From JBCBGF01 sp038526915 (GTDB taxonomy: Bacteria > Pseudomonadota > Alphaproteobacteria > Rhodobacterales > Rhodobacteraceae): a stretch of DNA of 64,000 nt. The translations under genes and the position numbers were made by a program. The stretch spans positions 1-64,000 of the forward strand of contig JBCBGF010000011.1 in NCBI GenBank assembly GCA_038526915.1, written 5' to 3'. Positions within the stretch are counted from its first letter, which is position 1. Each line of letters begins with the position of its first letter. Positions 25,791-33,910 of the stretch are shown piece after piece. The notes under the pieces were generated by a model. That model did not search any database, was not told where the DNA came from, and was given only the letters and a program-made list of their open reading frames with translations.

Positions 25791-26893
25791 AAGTTACCCG
25801 CATCCGGATCTTCAAGACCGATCTGCCCTACGTTGGTGGGGCCTATGTCTGGGGGGCCGGCAATGCCATTGAGATCGCAAAGGCAAGCGTGGTTGTCATC
25901 GATACGGACGCAGGCCTGCAAGGCTGTGGTGAATTCACGCCCTGCGGCGAAAATTACATGGCCGCCCATTCCGAAGGGGTGGAGGCATTTGCCCGTCTCG
26001 CCGCATCACACCTGCTAGGCCAGGACCCACGGCAAGTCTCAAAGATCGAACTGATTATGGATCATACCGTGCAGGGGCACGGCTATGCCAAAGCGCCGTT
26101 CGATGCAGCCTGTTGGGATATTCTTGGTCAGTCTTGTGACCAGCCTGTTTGGATGCTGCTTGGTGGCAAACTCACCGACGGCGCACCCATGTACCGCGTG
26201 GCCCCACAAAGGGCGACCGAAGAAACCCTTGCCGAAATGGAACGCTACCGGGCAGAGGGATATCGGCAATTCCAGATTAAAGTCGGGGGCGATTGGACGT
26301 CGGACATTGATCGGATCAAAGCGGGCGTCGCGCTGCTCCAGTCCGGGGAAAAGGCGATGGCCGATGCCAATCAGGGGTGGCGCGTCGACAATGCCATTCG
26401 CGTTGCCCGCGCAACGGCGGATTTGGATTACATCCTGGAACAGCCCTGCCGCACGTATGAGGAATGCCAGCAGGTCCGCCGCGTTGCCCAACAGCCCATG
26501 AAACTGGATGAATGTGTGACGGGCATATCGGCAGCACAGCGGATCGTCGCGGATCGGGGGGCCGAGATTTGCTGCCTGAAACTGTCAAACCTCGGCGGAT
26601 TGTCCAAGGCGCGCCGTGTTCGTGACTACCTCGTCGACAACCGTATCCCGGTCGTGGCGGAAGACACATGGGGCGGCGAAATCGCCACTGCTGTGGTGGC
26701 CCATTTTGCGGCCTCAACGCCATCGGAGTACCTGCAAAACACCACCGATCTGATGAACTACAACACCCGATCAACTGGCGTCGGCGGGGCTTGGGCGAAG
26801 GAAGGAAAGCTCTACGCCCCTAACACGCCGGGCTTGGGCGTTGCACCGGATTTCGACAGCCTCGGCGCACCGGTGGCGGAATACGCCGCATGA
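25787..26893 (+). CDS. Enolase superfamily, MLE-subgroup racemase/epimerase, first copy
   Basis: Member of the mandelate racemase/muconate lactonizing enzyme group, 368 aa. The catalytic lysines are K165 (QIKVGG) and K265 (CLKLSNLGG), and the Mg2+ ligands are D193 (MADANQGW), E218 (ILEQP) and D241 (KLDECV). Paired Lys allow 1,1-proton transfer (racemisation or epimerisation) or dehydration. This layout is like the hydroxyproline-betaine 2-epimerase HpbD, from memory of that sequence. Start codon is GTG, in a GTGA overlap with the preceding stop. It is the first of three tandem paralogues. Confidence 0.87.
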   Translation: MKVTRIRIFKTDLPYVGGAYVWGAGNAIEIAKASVVVIDTDAGLQGCGEFTPCGENYMAAHSEGVEAFARLAASHLLGQDPRQVSKIELIMDHTVQGHGYAKAPFDAACWDILGQSCDQPVWMLLGGKLTDGAPMYRVAPQRATEETLAEMERYRAEGYRQFQIKVGGDWTSDIDRIKAGVALLQSGEKAMADANQGWRVDNAIRVARATADLDYILEQPCRTYEECQQVRRVAQQPMKLDECVTGISAAQRIVADRGAEICCLKLSNLGGLSKARRVRDYLVDNRIPVVAEDTWGGEIATAVVAHFAASTPSEYLQNTTDLMNYNTRSTGVGGAWAKEGKLYAPNTPGLGVAPDFDSLGAPVAEYAA

Positions 26894-27996
26894 AGATAAC
26901 GCGCATCACCGTCTTCCAAATCGACCTGCCGCTCGCGCATCCCTATTGGCTCTCTGGCGGGCGACTTAGGTTCGACGTGTTGGATGCCACACTGGTCAAG
27001 ATCGAGACCGATTCCGGCATCACCGGATGGGGCGAAGGCACACCCTGGGGGCACACTTATGTGCCCGCGCATGGCCCGGGCATTCGCGCAGGTCTCGACA
27101 CGTTGGCGCCCTTTGTCCTGGGGCTTGATCCGCGCCGAGTGCTGGAGGTGGAGCGCGCGATGGACCTGGCGTTGCCAGGACACCTCTATGCCAAGAGCCC
27201 GATCGACATGGCATGCTGGGACATTGCAGCACAACGGGCGGAGGTGCCCATCGCCGACCTGATGGGCGGCGGATCGCGCACGCCGCGGCCCATCGCGTCA
27301 TCGGTGGGGGCCAAGACCATCGAAGAGACGCGTGAGGTGATTGATCGCTATCGCCAGCGCGGCTATGTCGCCCATTCCGTCAAGATCGGCGGCGATGTGG
27401 TGCGTGACATTGCCCGCATCCGGGATGTCGAAGCCATTCGGCGCGATGGTGAAATCGTTCTATACGATGTGAACCGCGGCTGGACGCGGCAGCAGGCGCT
27501 GCGTGTGATGTCCGCGACCGAAGACCTGAACGTGATGTTCGAACAGCCCTGTGAAACGCTGGACGACATCGCAGCAATTGCGGGCAAACACGCCTCACCT
27601 GTTTCGGCGGACGAAAGCCTTGTGACGCTGCAAGACGCGGCCCGCATCGCGCGGGACGGGTTGGCTGAAGTCTTCGGGATCAAGCTCAACCGCGTGGGAG
27701 GCCTTACCAAGGCTGCGCGGATGCGGGATATCGCGCTGGCCCATGGGATCGACATGTTTGTCATGGCGACGGGCGGCACCGTCCTGGCCGATACCGAAGC
27801 ACTGCACCTGGCCGCCACAATCCCCGACGCCAGCTGTCACGCCGTCTGGGCCTGCCAGGACATGATCACCATCGATATCGCGGGTGGCCGCGGACCCCGC
27901 AACAAGGACGGTCATCTGCATTTGTCCGAGGAGCCGGGCCTTGGCGTTCATCCCGATGAGCACCTGTTGGGCGACCCCGTCGCTGTTTATACATGA
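26890..27996 (+). CDS. Enolase superfamily, MLE-subgroup racemase/epimerase, second copy
   Basis: Second paralogue, 368 aa, with the same residue numbers as the first: K165 (SVKIGG), D193 (YDVNRGW), E218 (MFEQP), D241 (SADES) and K265 (GIKLNRVGG). The N-terminal specificity loop (LPLAHPYWLSGGRLRF) differs strongly from its neighbours, so the substrate or stereochemistry probably differs. The end of the barrel reads FVMATGGTVLAD instead of the acidic ED/EC-TWG block of the other two copies, another sign of divergent chemistry. It overlaps both neighbours by 4 bases. Confidence 0.86.
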   Translation: MKITRITVFQIDLPLAHPYWLSGGRLRFDVLDATLVKIETDSGITGWGEGTPWGHTYVPAHGPGIRAGLDTLAPFVLGLDPRRVLEVERAMDLALPGHLYAKSPIDMACWDIAAQRAEVPIADLMGGGSRTPRPIASSVGAKTIEETREVIDRYRQRGYVAHSVKIGGDVVRDIARIRDVEAIRRDGEIVLYDVNRGWTRQQALRVMSATEDLNVMFEQPCETLDDIAAIAGKHASPVSADESLVTLQDAARIARDGLAEVFGIKLNRVGGLTKAARMRDIALAHGIDMFVMATGGTVLADTEALHLAATIPDASCHAVWACQDMITIDIAGGRGPRNKDGHLHLSEEPGLGVHPDEHLLGDPVAVYT

Positions 27997-29096
27997 AAGT
28001 TAAACGCATCACCCTTTGGTCAGTCGACCTGACGAGCCAGGAAACCTACTACATGGCCGAGGGGAAGACCTGCGACACCGTCAAAACCCATGCGCTTTGT
28101 CTGGAGACTGACACCGGCCTGCAAGGCTGGGGTGAGGTTTGCCCAATCCCGCATTACCTCCCCGCATTCGCTGACGGAGTGCCAAGTGCCGTCACCGAAA
28201 TGGCGTCAGAGATCCTTGGCATCGCCCCTTTCGGAATTGATGCGCCAATGCGCGAGCTCGACGCACATCTGCAAGGTCACCTTCACGCTAAATCCATTGT
28301 GGACATGGCGCTTTGGGATCTGTTTGGCAAAGCGACAGGGCAGCCACTCTACGCCTTGCTCGGCGGGCGGACACGGGCGGATATGCCACTTTATCATTCG
28401 ATCACTTGCATCGCGCCCGACGAGATGGCCCGGATCGCCCGCGATGCTTTCGCGACAGGCATCCGTCAGTTTCAGGTCAAACTCGGCGCCGATGCCGATT
28501 GGCAGACCGATGCAGAGCGCTTGATCAAGGTGCGCGAGGCCGTGGGAGATGGGCCCCTCGTCTATGGTGACTGGAACTGCGGCGCGACCAAGCTGCAGGC
28601 CACACGGACGGGCCGCGCGGTGACGCATCTCGACATCATGCTCGAGCAGCCCTGCAAGACGCTAGAGGACTGCGCCGCCGTCCGGCAGGCGACATCCCTG
28701 CCAATGAAGATTGACGAAGGTGCGTATGACCTTGCGTCCCTCATGCGTGCGTCAGAGCTAGGCGTCATGGATGCCGTGGCTTTGAAACTCTCGAAGTTCG
28801 GGGGGCTTTCCGCCATGCGCCGCGCCCGCGATCTGACCGTGCATCTGGGGGCCGAAATCTGTGCCGAATGCACATGGGGGTCAGATATCGTGACCGCCGC
28901 CTCGCTGCATTTCGCAGCCTCGACGCCCCACGGCGCGCTCCTGAACACCTGTGATCTGTCGTCCTATGTGAGCCCGCGCATCGCCCCGGATTGCCCGACG
29001 CGCAAAAACGGGCGCATCGCACCGCCCGAAGGACCGGGCCTTGGCGTGACACCGGACCTGAGCGTCCTCGGTCCGCCTATACTTGAGCTGGATTGA
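27993..29096 (+). CDS. Enolase superfamily, MLE-subgroup racemase/epimerase, third copy
   Basis: Third paralogue, 367 aa, with K163 (FQVKLGA), D193 (YGDWNCG), E218 (MLEQP), D241 (KIDEGAYD) and K265 (ALKLSKFGG). All catalytic and metal positions are intact. The C-terminal block AECTWGSDIVTAASLHFAAS resembles the first copy (AEDTWGGEIATAVVAHFAAS) more than the second. It begins within the stop codon of the second copy (ATGA) and is four bases before the aminotransferase start. Confidence 0.86.
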   Translation: MKVKRITLWSVDLTSQETYYMAEGKTCDTVKTHALCLETDTGLQGWGEVCPIPHYLPAFADGVPSAVTEMASEILGIAPFGIDAPMRELDAHLQGHLHAKSIVDMALWDLFGKATGQPLYALLGGRTRADMPLYHSITCIAPDEMARIARDAFATGIRQFQVKLGADADWQTDAERLIKVREAVGDGPLVYGDWNCGATKLQATRTGRAVTHLDIMLEQPCKTLEDCAAVRQATSLPMKIDEGAYDLASLMRASELGVMDAVALKLSKFGGLSAMRRARDLTVHLGAEICAECTWGSDIVTAASLHFAASTPHGALLNTCDLSSYVSPRIAPDCPTRKNGRIAPPEGPGLGVTPDLSVLGPPILELD

Positions 29097-29100
29097 CCCC

Positions 29101-30378
29101 ATGCAAAAACTCACCACACAATCCGAATGGATCGCCCGCGCCAAAGCCGTTCTACCTGCGGCCGGCTTTGGCAATTTCGACCCAGGGATCGTGATCGCGC
29201 GCGGCGAAGGCAGCCATGTCTGGGACGAGGACGGCAACGAATACATCGACTATCTGATCGGCTCTGGCCCCATGCTCCTTGGCCACGGCCATCCAGAAGT
29301 CATGGAGGCCGTGCTGGAACAACTGCCCAAGGGCATGACCTTCTTTGCCAACAACGCAAAAGGCATCGAACTGGCCGAGGCGATCGTCGGGGCCGTGCCC
29401 TGTTGTGAGCAGGTGCGCTTCGTTGCATCGGGTGGCGAGGCGGACATGTATGCGATCCGCCTGGCGCGCGCCTATACCGGCCGCGACAAAATCCTGAAGT
29501 TTGAAGGCGGCTATCACGGCATGAGCGCCGAGGCCCAGATGAGCCTTGCGCCCGACATACACGTGAACTTCCCCCAGGCCGTCCCAGACAGCGCCGGCAT
29601 TCCACAGAGCGTTGCCGATGAGATGTTGATCGCGCCTTTTAACGATTTGGCGGCGGTTGAGACCTTGTTGAGCGAACATGACGACATCGCCGCCATCATT
29701 ACCGAACCGCTGCAACGGACCATCCCCGCGGCACCCGGTTTCCTGCAGGGTCTGCGCGATCTGTGTGACAAGCACAGCGTGTTGCTGATCTTTGACGAGG
29801 TCGTCACGGGCTTCAGGCTGGCCTATGGCGGCGCACAGGAACGCTATGGCGTGACGCCGGATATTTGCACGCTGGGCAAAATCATTGGGGGCGGCTTCCC
29901 CCTTGCCGCGCTTGGAGCAAGTGCCGAGGTCATGCAGCACTTCGACAAATCCATCGTGGGCGGTGACAAATGGCTGATGCAGTTGGGCACCCTTTCGGGC
30001 AACCCGATTGCGGCGGCGGCTGGCTTAAAGACGATGGAAGTCTTGAAGCGTGACGGAAGCTACGAGTGCCTCCGCGATATTGGCCAAGCGTTGCAGAACA
30101 TGCAAAGCGGGGCCCTTACTGCCGCCGGTATTCCCCACCAAATCTGCGGGGATGAGACGTTATTCGACGTCTTCTTCACGACCGGCCCATGCCGAGATTA
30201 CCGCAGCGCCAAACACGATGAACCGGCGCGCAACGCGACCTACAACGCAACGCTCCGACGGCACGGGGTATTCAAGTCGCCGGGCAAGCTCTACCCGTCA
30301 CTTGCGATCACCGCAGAGGATCTGGAGAAAACGAAATTCGCAGTTGAACAGGCGGTGCGGTCTATTTCTTCAACCTGA
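29101..30378 (+). CDS. Class III aminotransferase, glutamate-1-semialdehyde aminomutase-like
   Basis: PLP enzyme of 425 aa, fold type I. The Schiff-base lysine is K260 in CTLGKIIGGGFPLAA, and the PLP-pyridine Asp is D232 in LLIFDEVVTGFRLAYGG. GGEADMYAIRLARAYTGRDK and KFEGGYHG bind the phosphate and substrate. The overall arrangement follows glutamate-1-semialdehyde 2,1-aminomutase, but the context is catabolic, so it may be an omega-amino-acid transaminase or amine mutase. I used the ATG; a TTG 18 bases upstream is also open and would overlap the preceding gene. Last gene of the right arm. Confidence 0.86.
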   Translation: MQKLTTQSEWIARAKAVLPAAGFGNFDPGIVIARGEGSHVWDEDGNEYIDYLIGSGPMLLGHGHPEVMEAVLEQLPKGMTFFANNAKGIELAEAIVGAVPCCEQVRFVASGGEADMYAIRLARAYTGRDKILKFEGGYHGMSAEAQMSLAPDIHVNFPQAVPDSAGIPQSVADEMLIAPFNDLAAVETLLSEHDDIAAIITEPLQRTIPAAPGFLQGLRDLCDKHSVLLIFDEVVTGFRLAYGGAQERYGVTPDICTLGKIIGGGFPLAALGASAEVMQHFDKSIVGGDKWLMQLGTLSGNPIAAAAGLKTMEVLKRDGSYECLRDIGQALQNMQSGALTAAGIPHQICGDETLFDVFFTTGPCRDYRSAKHDEPARNATYNATLRRHGVFKSPGKLYPSLAITAEDLEKTKFAVEQAVRSISST

Positions 30379-30662
30379 AAGCCATGTTCTTTTCGGCAAT
30401 GAAAAGTCTGTTGAACGGCTGAGCACTGCCGCATGACGCACCAAGGACCACTTTAAACGTTGGCGACCAGCGGCACCGCTGACCAAGACGAGTCAGAAAT
30501 CGAAGCGTTCTGCGATGGGAATGGCACCGTCCAGCTCACCGCCCGTAAAAGGCGCCACGCTAACCACCGTTGTATGACGCAGCAGTAAGCGGCGATTTTC
30601 TGGTTGCGAGCGTGCGCAGAGGAAATTCCGAGTTCGCAGGTTGGCCTCAAGTCCGCACCCCC
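30379..30662. other. Gene-poor stretch after the catabolic locus
   Basis: 284 bases with no convincing gene. A minus-strand frame near 30493-30753 reads as a possible degraded protein (a segment like LLLRHTTVVSVAPFTGGELD), but it runs into the next gene and has no start signal. No strong terminator hairpin was found after the aminotransferase stop. Confidence 0.3.
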
Positions 30663-31157
30663 TCACCCCGTCCGCAAACACCCCCGCACGAACTTCAGCG
30701 CCGAGCGATAGTGGCTCGCCCCTGCGGCTTCGGCATAGCGGCCAGCGGTCCACGTCCCATTACCCCCGACCATCGGCCCACCGTAGAGCGCGGCATCGTC
30801 CAGGCCGCCCAGCAACGCCATCAACGCCGCGTGGCGGTCGGCGAGCATAGCTGTCGCCTCTGCCCAGGGCAGCCCCGCCTGATCGGCGCGCAGTTGCGCG
30901 TTGTAGGCTTTCAGCTCATGCCAGCCATACCCTTCGGCGGGCATATGCACCGTCCGCCCGGCCTGTCCATCGGCCCACCAGCCGAGGAACAGGTCGATCC
31001 AATGGGCGCGGTGGGCCACTGTGTCTTTGATGGTGATGCCGTCCTCAAAAGGCCGCGTGGCGAGTGGGGCATCGATCCCCGCCAGGGTCTTTTGCAGCTT
31101 GGCGAAGTCTTTCTCGCACACGGCGATCAGGTCGGCTTTGGTGGTGGCGGCGGGCAT
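30663..31157 (-). CDS. ClbS/DfsB family four-helix bundle protein
   Basis: DinB-like small protein (164 aa) of the ClbS/DfsB family. The pattern TKADLIAVCEKDFAKLQKTLAGI at the N-terminus, DTVAHRAHWIDLFLGWW (helix with His ligand position) and GYGWHELKAYNAQLRAD are typical. ClbS in E. coli protects from colibactin; most homologues have no known substrate. Here there is no genotoxin cluster, so a general detoxification or thiol-related function is more likely. It is followed on the same strand by the preceding EamA gene's end, 21 bases away. Confidence 0.8.
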   Translation of the reverse strand: MPAATTKADLIAVCEKDFAKLQKTLAGIDAPLATRPFEDGITIKDTVAHRAHWIDLFLGWWADGQAGRTVHMPAEGYGWHELKAYNAQLRADQAGLPWAEATAMLADRHAALMALLGGLDDAALYGGPMVGGNGTWTAGRYAEAAGASHYRSALKFVRGCLRTG

Positions 31158-31178
31158 GGTGGCGCTCCTCTTCAGGGG

Positions 31179-32111
31179 CTACTTTGCCAGTGTCTGAGCC
31201 TTTCCGATCTGATCCGCATCAAGCGCGTGTTCGGATTTCAGGAGCAGGACCAGCGCCACCACCGTCAGCGCGACCCCGCCCAAAACCAGCATCGGCGGCG
31301 CGCCGTTGCCCAGCGCGATCTCCCACAGGATGACGAAAGACGGGGTGAGGTAGGTATAGGCCATCACCTTCGCCGCAGGCAGGCGGAGCGAGGCGTATTG
31401 GAGAAGGAAGAAGGACCCAGCGCTCGCAAACACGGACAGGTAGAGAAGCGCGACCCAGACGCGGGGTGGGAGTGTCGTCCAGTCGGTCGCGGCGACTTGG
31501 CCTGCGCCCGCGACGAACAAAAGCACAGCGCCCGCGACCAGCATCCCGAAGGTAAAGGCCAGCGCAGGCTCGCCCCGGTTTAACTTGCGCACCAATGGCG
31601 CATAGATCGCATGGGCCACGCAGCCCCAGAAATAGATCACCTCGCCCTGCCCCACCTCAAACGCCATCAGGGCGGTCAAATCGGCGCGAAAGATCACCCA
31701 GAGCGCGCCGGCCGCCCCGATCGACAAGGCCAGCGCCATGCGGGCCGTCGTGATCTGGCGCAGCATCAGATAGCCAAAGCCCGCGGCCATGATCGGGGTA
31801 AGGGTGAAGACCGCGGCGGCTGAGACGGCGGGGGCGGTTTTCAGGCCTTCGAACATCAGCACAAAGTAGATCCCGAAGATCCCGCCCAGCGCCGCAAAGC
31901 GCCAAGGCGCGCGGAAGTAGCGGCGTTGCATCCGGCCCGTGGCGGCACAGATCGCCCCGATCACGGCGCCGGCCAGGGCAAAGCGCACCGCCGTCAGGGC
32001 CGTGGGGTCGATATCGTTGGCCACCATCACGCCGAGGCTGAAGGACCCCGCAACCAGGCCCGAGAAGACCAGCATCGCGGCATGGCCCTGCGCCTCTGGC
32101 GACCAGGTCAC
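31179..32111 (-). CDS. EamA/DMT family transporter
   Basis: Second drug/metabolite transporter of the window, about 310 aa with ten hydrophobic helices in two repeats. Visible marks include ALTAVRFALAGAVIGAICAA, AVFTLTPIMAAGFGYLMLRQ and AAKVMAYTYLTPSFVILWEI. I chose a GTG start that overlaps the LysR stop as GTGA; an internal ATG at 32075 is an alternative. Coupling to the LysR gene suggests that this regulator and the exporter form a unit. Substrate unknown. Confidence 0.82.
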   Translation of the reverse strand: MTWSPEAQGHAAMLVFSGLVAGSFSLGVMVANDIDPTALTAVRFALAGAVIGAICAATGRMQRRYFRAPWRFAALGGIFGIYFVLMFEGLKTAPAVSAAAVFTLTPIMAAGFGYLMLRQITTARMALALSIGAAGALWVIFRADLTALMAFEVGQGEVIYFWGCVAHAIYAPLVRKLNRGEPALAFTFGMLVAGAVLLFVAGAGQVAATDWTTLPPRVWVALLYLSVFASAGSFFLLQYASLRLPAAKVMAYTYLTPSFVILWEIALGNGAPPMLVLGGVALTVVALVLLLKSEHALDADQIGKAQTLAK

Positions 32112-32992
32112 AGCCCGATTTGCCAGGATTTCGCTTCTTCTTTGAGGAACTTCAGGAAGGTCTGGACCTTGGTGGTTCGGTGCAGATCCACATGGGTGAC
32201 AAGCCAGAAGGGCGCCGACCATTCATCACGGGGCGCAAACACCTCGCGGACGTCAGGGCAGCGGTCGGCATCCCATTTCGACATGAAGCCGATGCCGGCA
32301 CCGGCCAGGATCGCATCGCGGAACAGGATGTTGTCGGAGGACCGAAAGACGATCTGCTCCGCCGGCACGTTCTGGCGGAGCCACATGTTGAACGGCGCGC
32401 GGCTTTGTTCGTTGTCGCCACCGATGAAGTCGTGGCCCGCGATGTCGCTTTCGTCCTTGGGCAGGCCCTTGCGATGGATATACTCCTCGCTCGCGTAAAG
32501 CCCGATCTCCAGCTGGCCAAAGGGCTGGACCACATTGTCGGGCTGATCGGGGGCGTTGCCTGCCCGGATCGCCACATGCGCCTCGCCGTATTCGAGCCGC
32601 AGCACCCGATCGCCCGTGACATAGCGCACGATCAGATCCGGATAAAGACGCTGGAATGCCACTAGCGTTGGCGTGACCAGGGGGGAGATCGACGACAGCG
32701 AGGTCACCACCAACTCGCCTGACACATCATCCCCCCGGCCCTTGATGCGCCCCACAAGCTGGGTGATCTGGTCGTCGGTGGCCTGCGCAACCTGCATCAG
32801 ATCGGCCCCCGCCTCGGTTGCGGTATAGCCGCGGGCATGGCGCTGGAACAGCTTCACACCCAGCCGCCCTTCCAGCGCGTCGATGTGCCGGATCACGGTG
32901 GCATGGTGAACCCCCAGCGCATCCGCCGCCCCGCTCACCGTGCCCAGGCGGGCCACGTGATAGGCGGTGCGGATTTCATCCCAGTTGTCCAT
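32108..32992 (-). CDS. LysR family transcriptional regulator
   Basis: LysR-type regulator (294 aa). The N-terminal HTH reads IRTAYHVARLGTVSGAADALGVHHATVIRHIDALEGRLGVKLFQR, with the substrate-binding domain after residue 90. Start at MDNWDEIRT has AGGTGG five to six bases upstream and is the family norm. It is divergent from an azoreductase gene across 119 bases and coupled to an EamA exporter, so it may control both. The intergenic region contains a short AACAG-ATG-CTGTT repeat that could be its site. Confidence 0.87.
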   Translation of the reverse strand: MDNWDEIRTAYHVARLGTVSGAADALGVHHATVIRHIDALEGRLGVKLFQRHARGYTATEAGADLMQVAQATDDQITQLVGRIKGRGDDVSGELVVTSLSSISPLVTPTLVAFQRLYPDLIVRYVTGDRVLRLEYGEAHVAIRAGNAPDQPDNVVQPFGQLEIGLYASEEYIHRKGLPKDESDIAGHDFIGGDNEQSRAPFNMWLRQNVPAEQIVFRSSDNILFRDAILAGAGIGFMSKWDADRCPDVREVFAPRDEWSAPFWLVTHVDLHRTTKVQTFLKFLKEEAKSWQIGL

Positions 32993-33014
32993 AAGGGCCA
33001 CCTGTGCGTGATTT

Positions 33015-33027
33015 AACAGATGCTGTT
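33015..33027. promoter_or_regulatory. Candidate LysR operator
   Basis: AACAG-ATG-CTGTT, a perfect 5-base inverted repeat with a 3-base centre, in the divergent region between the LysR and azoreductase genes. It is placed 23 bases before the LysR start. LysR sites are usually longer T-N11-A palindromes, so this is only a candidate. Confidence 0.3.
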
Positions 33028-33111
33028 TATTTTGTTGTATTGTGTTCGCAAGCGCAAGGATCAAGTTGAGGGGCACACAGACACACACCCTTGCACAAGA
33101 GAGACCCCGCA

Positions 33112-33699
33112 ATGACCAAAACCGTTCTCCGCATCGACGCCTCGGCCCGCCGCACCGGATCGGTGTCGCGCCAGTTGGCCGATGACATCATCGCTCGCCT
33201 GGGCGATGTCGACGTAATCACACGCGACCTGGCCGACCCGGTGCCCCAGATCGACGAAGACTGGGTGAATGCCAATTTCACCCCGGTTGACGATCGTAGT
33301 GCCGCCCAGAAGGAAAAGCTGGCCCTGTCCGACACGCTGGTGGGTGAGTTGCAGGCCGCCGACACGCTGGTGATCGGCCTGCCGATCTATAACTTCGGGG
33401 TCCCCGCCGCGCTCAAGGCCTGGATCGACCAGGTGGCCCGCGCTGGCGTCACCTTCCGCTATTCCGAGACTGGGCCGGTCGGTCTGTTAGAGGCCAAGCG
33501 CGCGATCATCGTAGTCGCCTCGGGCGGGACCGAAGCCGGGTCCGAGATCGACTTTGCGACCGGCTATATCCGCCACGTGCTGAGCTTTATCGGGATCACA
33601 GATGTGGAGTTTGTGACCGCCGACCGGCTGATGGTGGATGCCGAGGGCACCATGAAAGCGGCCAACGCGCAGGTCGCCGCGCTGGACGCTGCAGCTTAA
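33112..33699 (+). CDS. azoR: FMN-dependent NADH-azoreductase/quinone reductase
   Basis: Flavodoxin-fold reductase (195 aa) of the AzoR family, which reduces quinones and azo compounds with NADH in the cytoplasm. The N-terminal phosphate loop reads RIDASARRTGSVSRQLAD, IGLPIYNFGVPAALKAWIDQVARAGVTFRY is the FMN-binding core, and VVASGGTEAGSE is also typical. The family size is about 200 aa. It is divergent from the LysR gene, a common pattern for inducible quinone detoxification. Confidence 0.92.
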   Translation: MTKTVLRIDASARRTGSVSRQLADDIIARLGDVDVITRDLADPVPQIDEDWVNANFTPVDDRSAAQKEKLALSDTLVGELQAADTLVIGLPIYNFGVPAALKAWIDQVARAGVTFRYSETGPVGLLEAKRAIIVVASGGTEAGSEIDFATGYIRHVLSFIGITDVEFVTADRLMVDAEGTMKAANAQVAALDAAA

Positions 33700-33713
33700 C
33701 ACCGAACCACCCC

Positions 33714-33807
33714 TGGCCCGCGCCCTTGACAGGTGCGGGCCAAGCGCCTATCCGCCACGCACACAGCCGGAAGCACGATGTCTTCCGGTCCCGGGGTCGC
33801 CCCGGGA
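33714..33807 (+). repeat. Three consecutive hairpins between azoR and ffh
   Basis: Three inverted repeats stand in series. TGGCCCGC/GCGGGCCA (33714-33721, 33734-33741) comes first, then CCGGAAG/CTTCCGG (33767-33773, 33782-33788). The last is TCCCGGGG-TCG-CCCCGGGA, a perfect 8-base stem with a 3-base loop (33789-33807). No T-run follows any of them. They could end azoR transcription or structure the ffh leader. The middle hairpin is not an SRP RNA, since it lacks the conserved GGAA tetraloop and internal loop sequence. Confidence 0.55.
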
Positions 33808-33910
33808 TCGCCCCCCACCAGCGAGGTTTCGCCCGTGGGGGCGTTTGGCGTTTCGCCGGTGCGTGCCCATCTGGGGCACATGCCACATGAGTTAAGGAGG
33901 GCCGCGCCCG

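Noticed and set aside
30570..31583. Plus-strand frame of 337 codons over the ClbS-like and EamA genes
   Set aside because: Opposite two genes with recognisable families; low-complexity His/Arg/Gln-rich translation.
33767..33788. CCGGAAG hairpin before ffh as a possible 4.5S SRP RNA
   Set aside because: It lacks the GGAA tetraloop domain and conserved internal-loop sequence; a chance resemblance of one short block.
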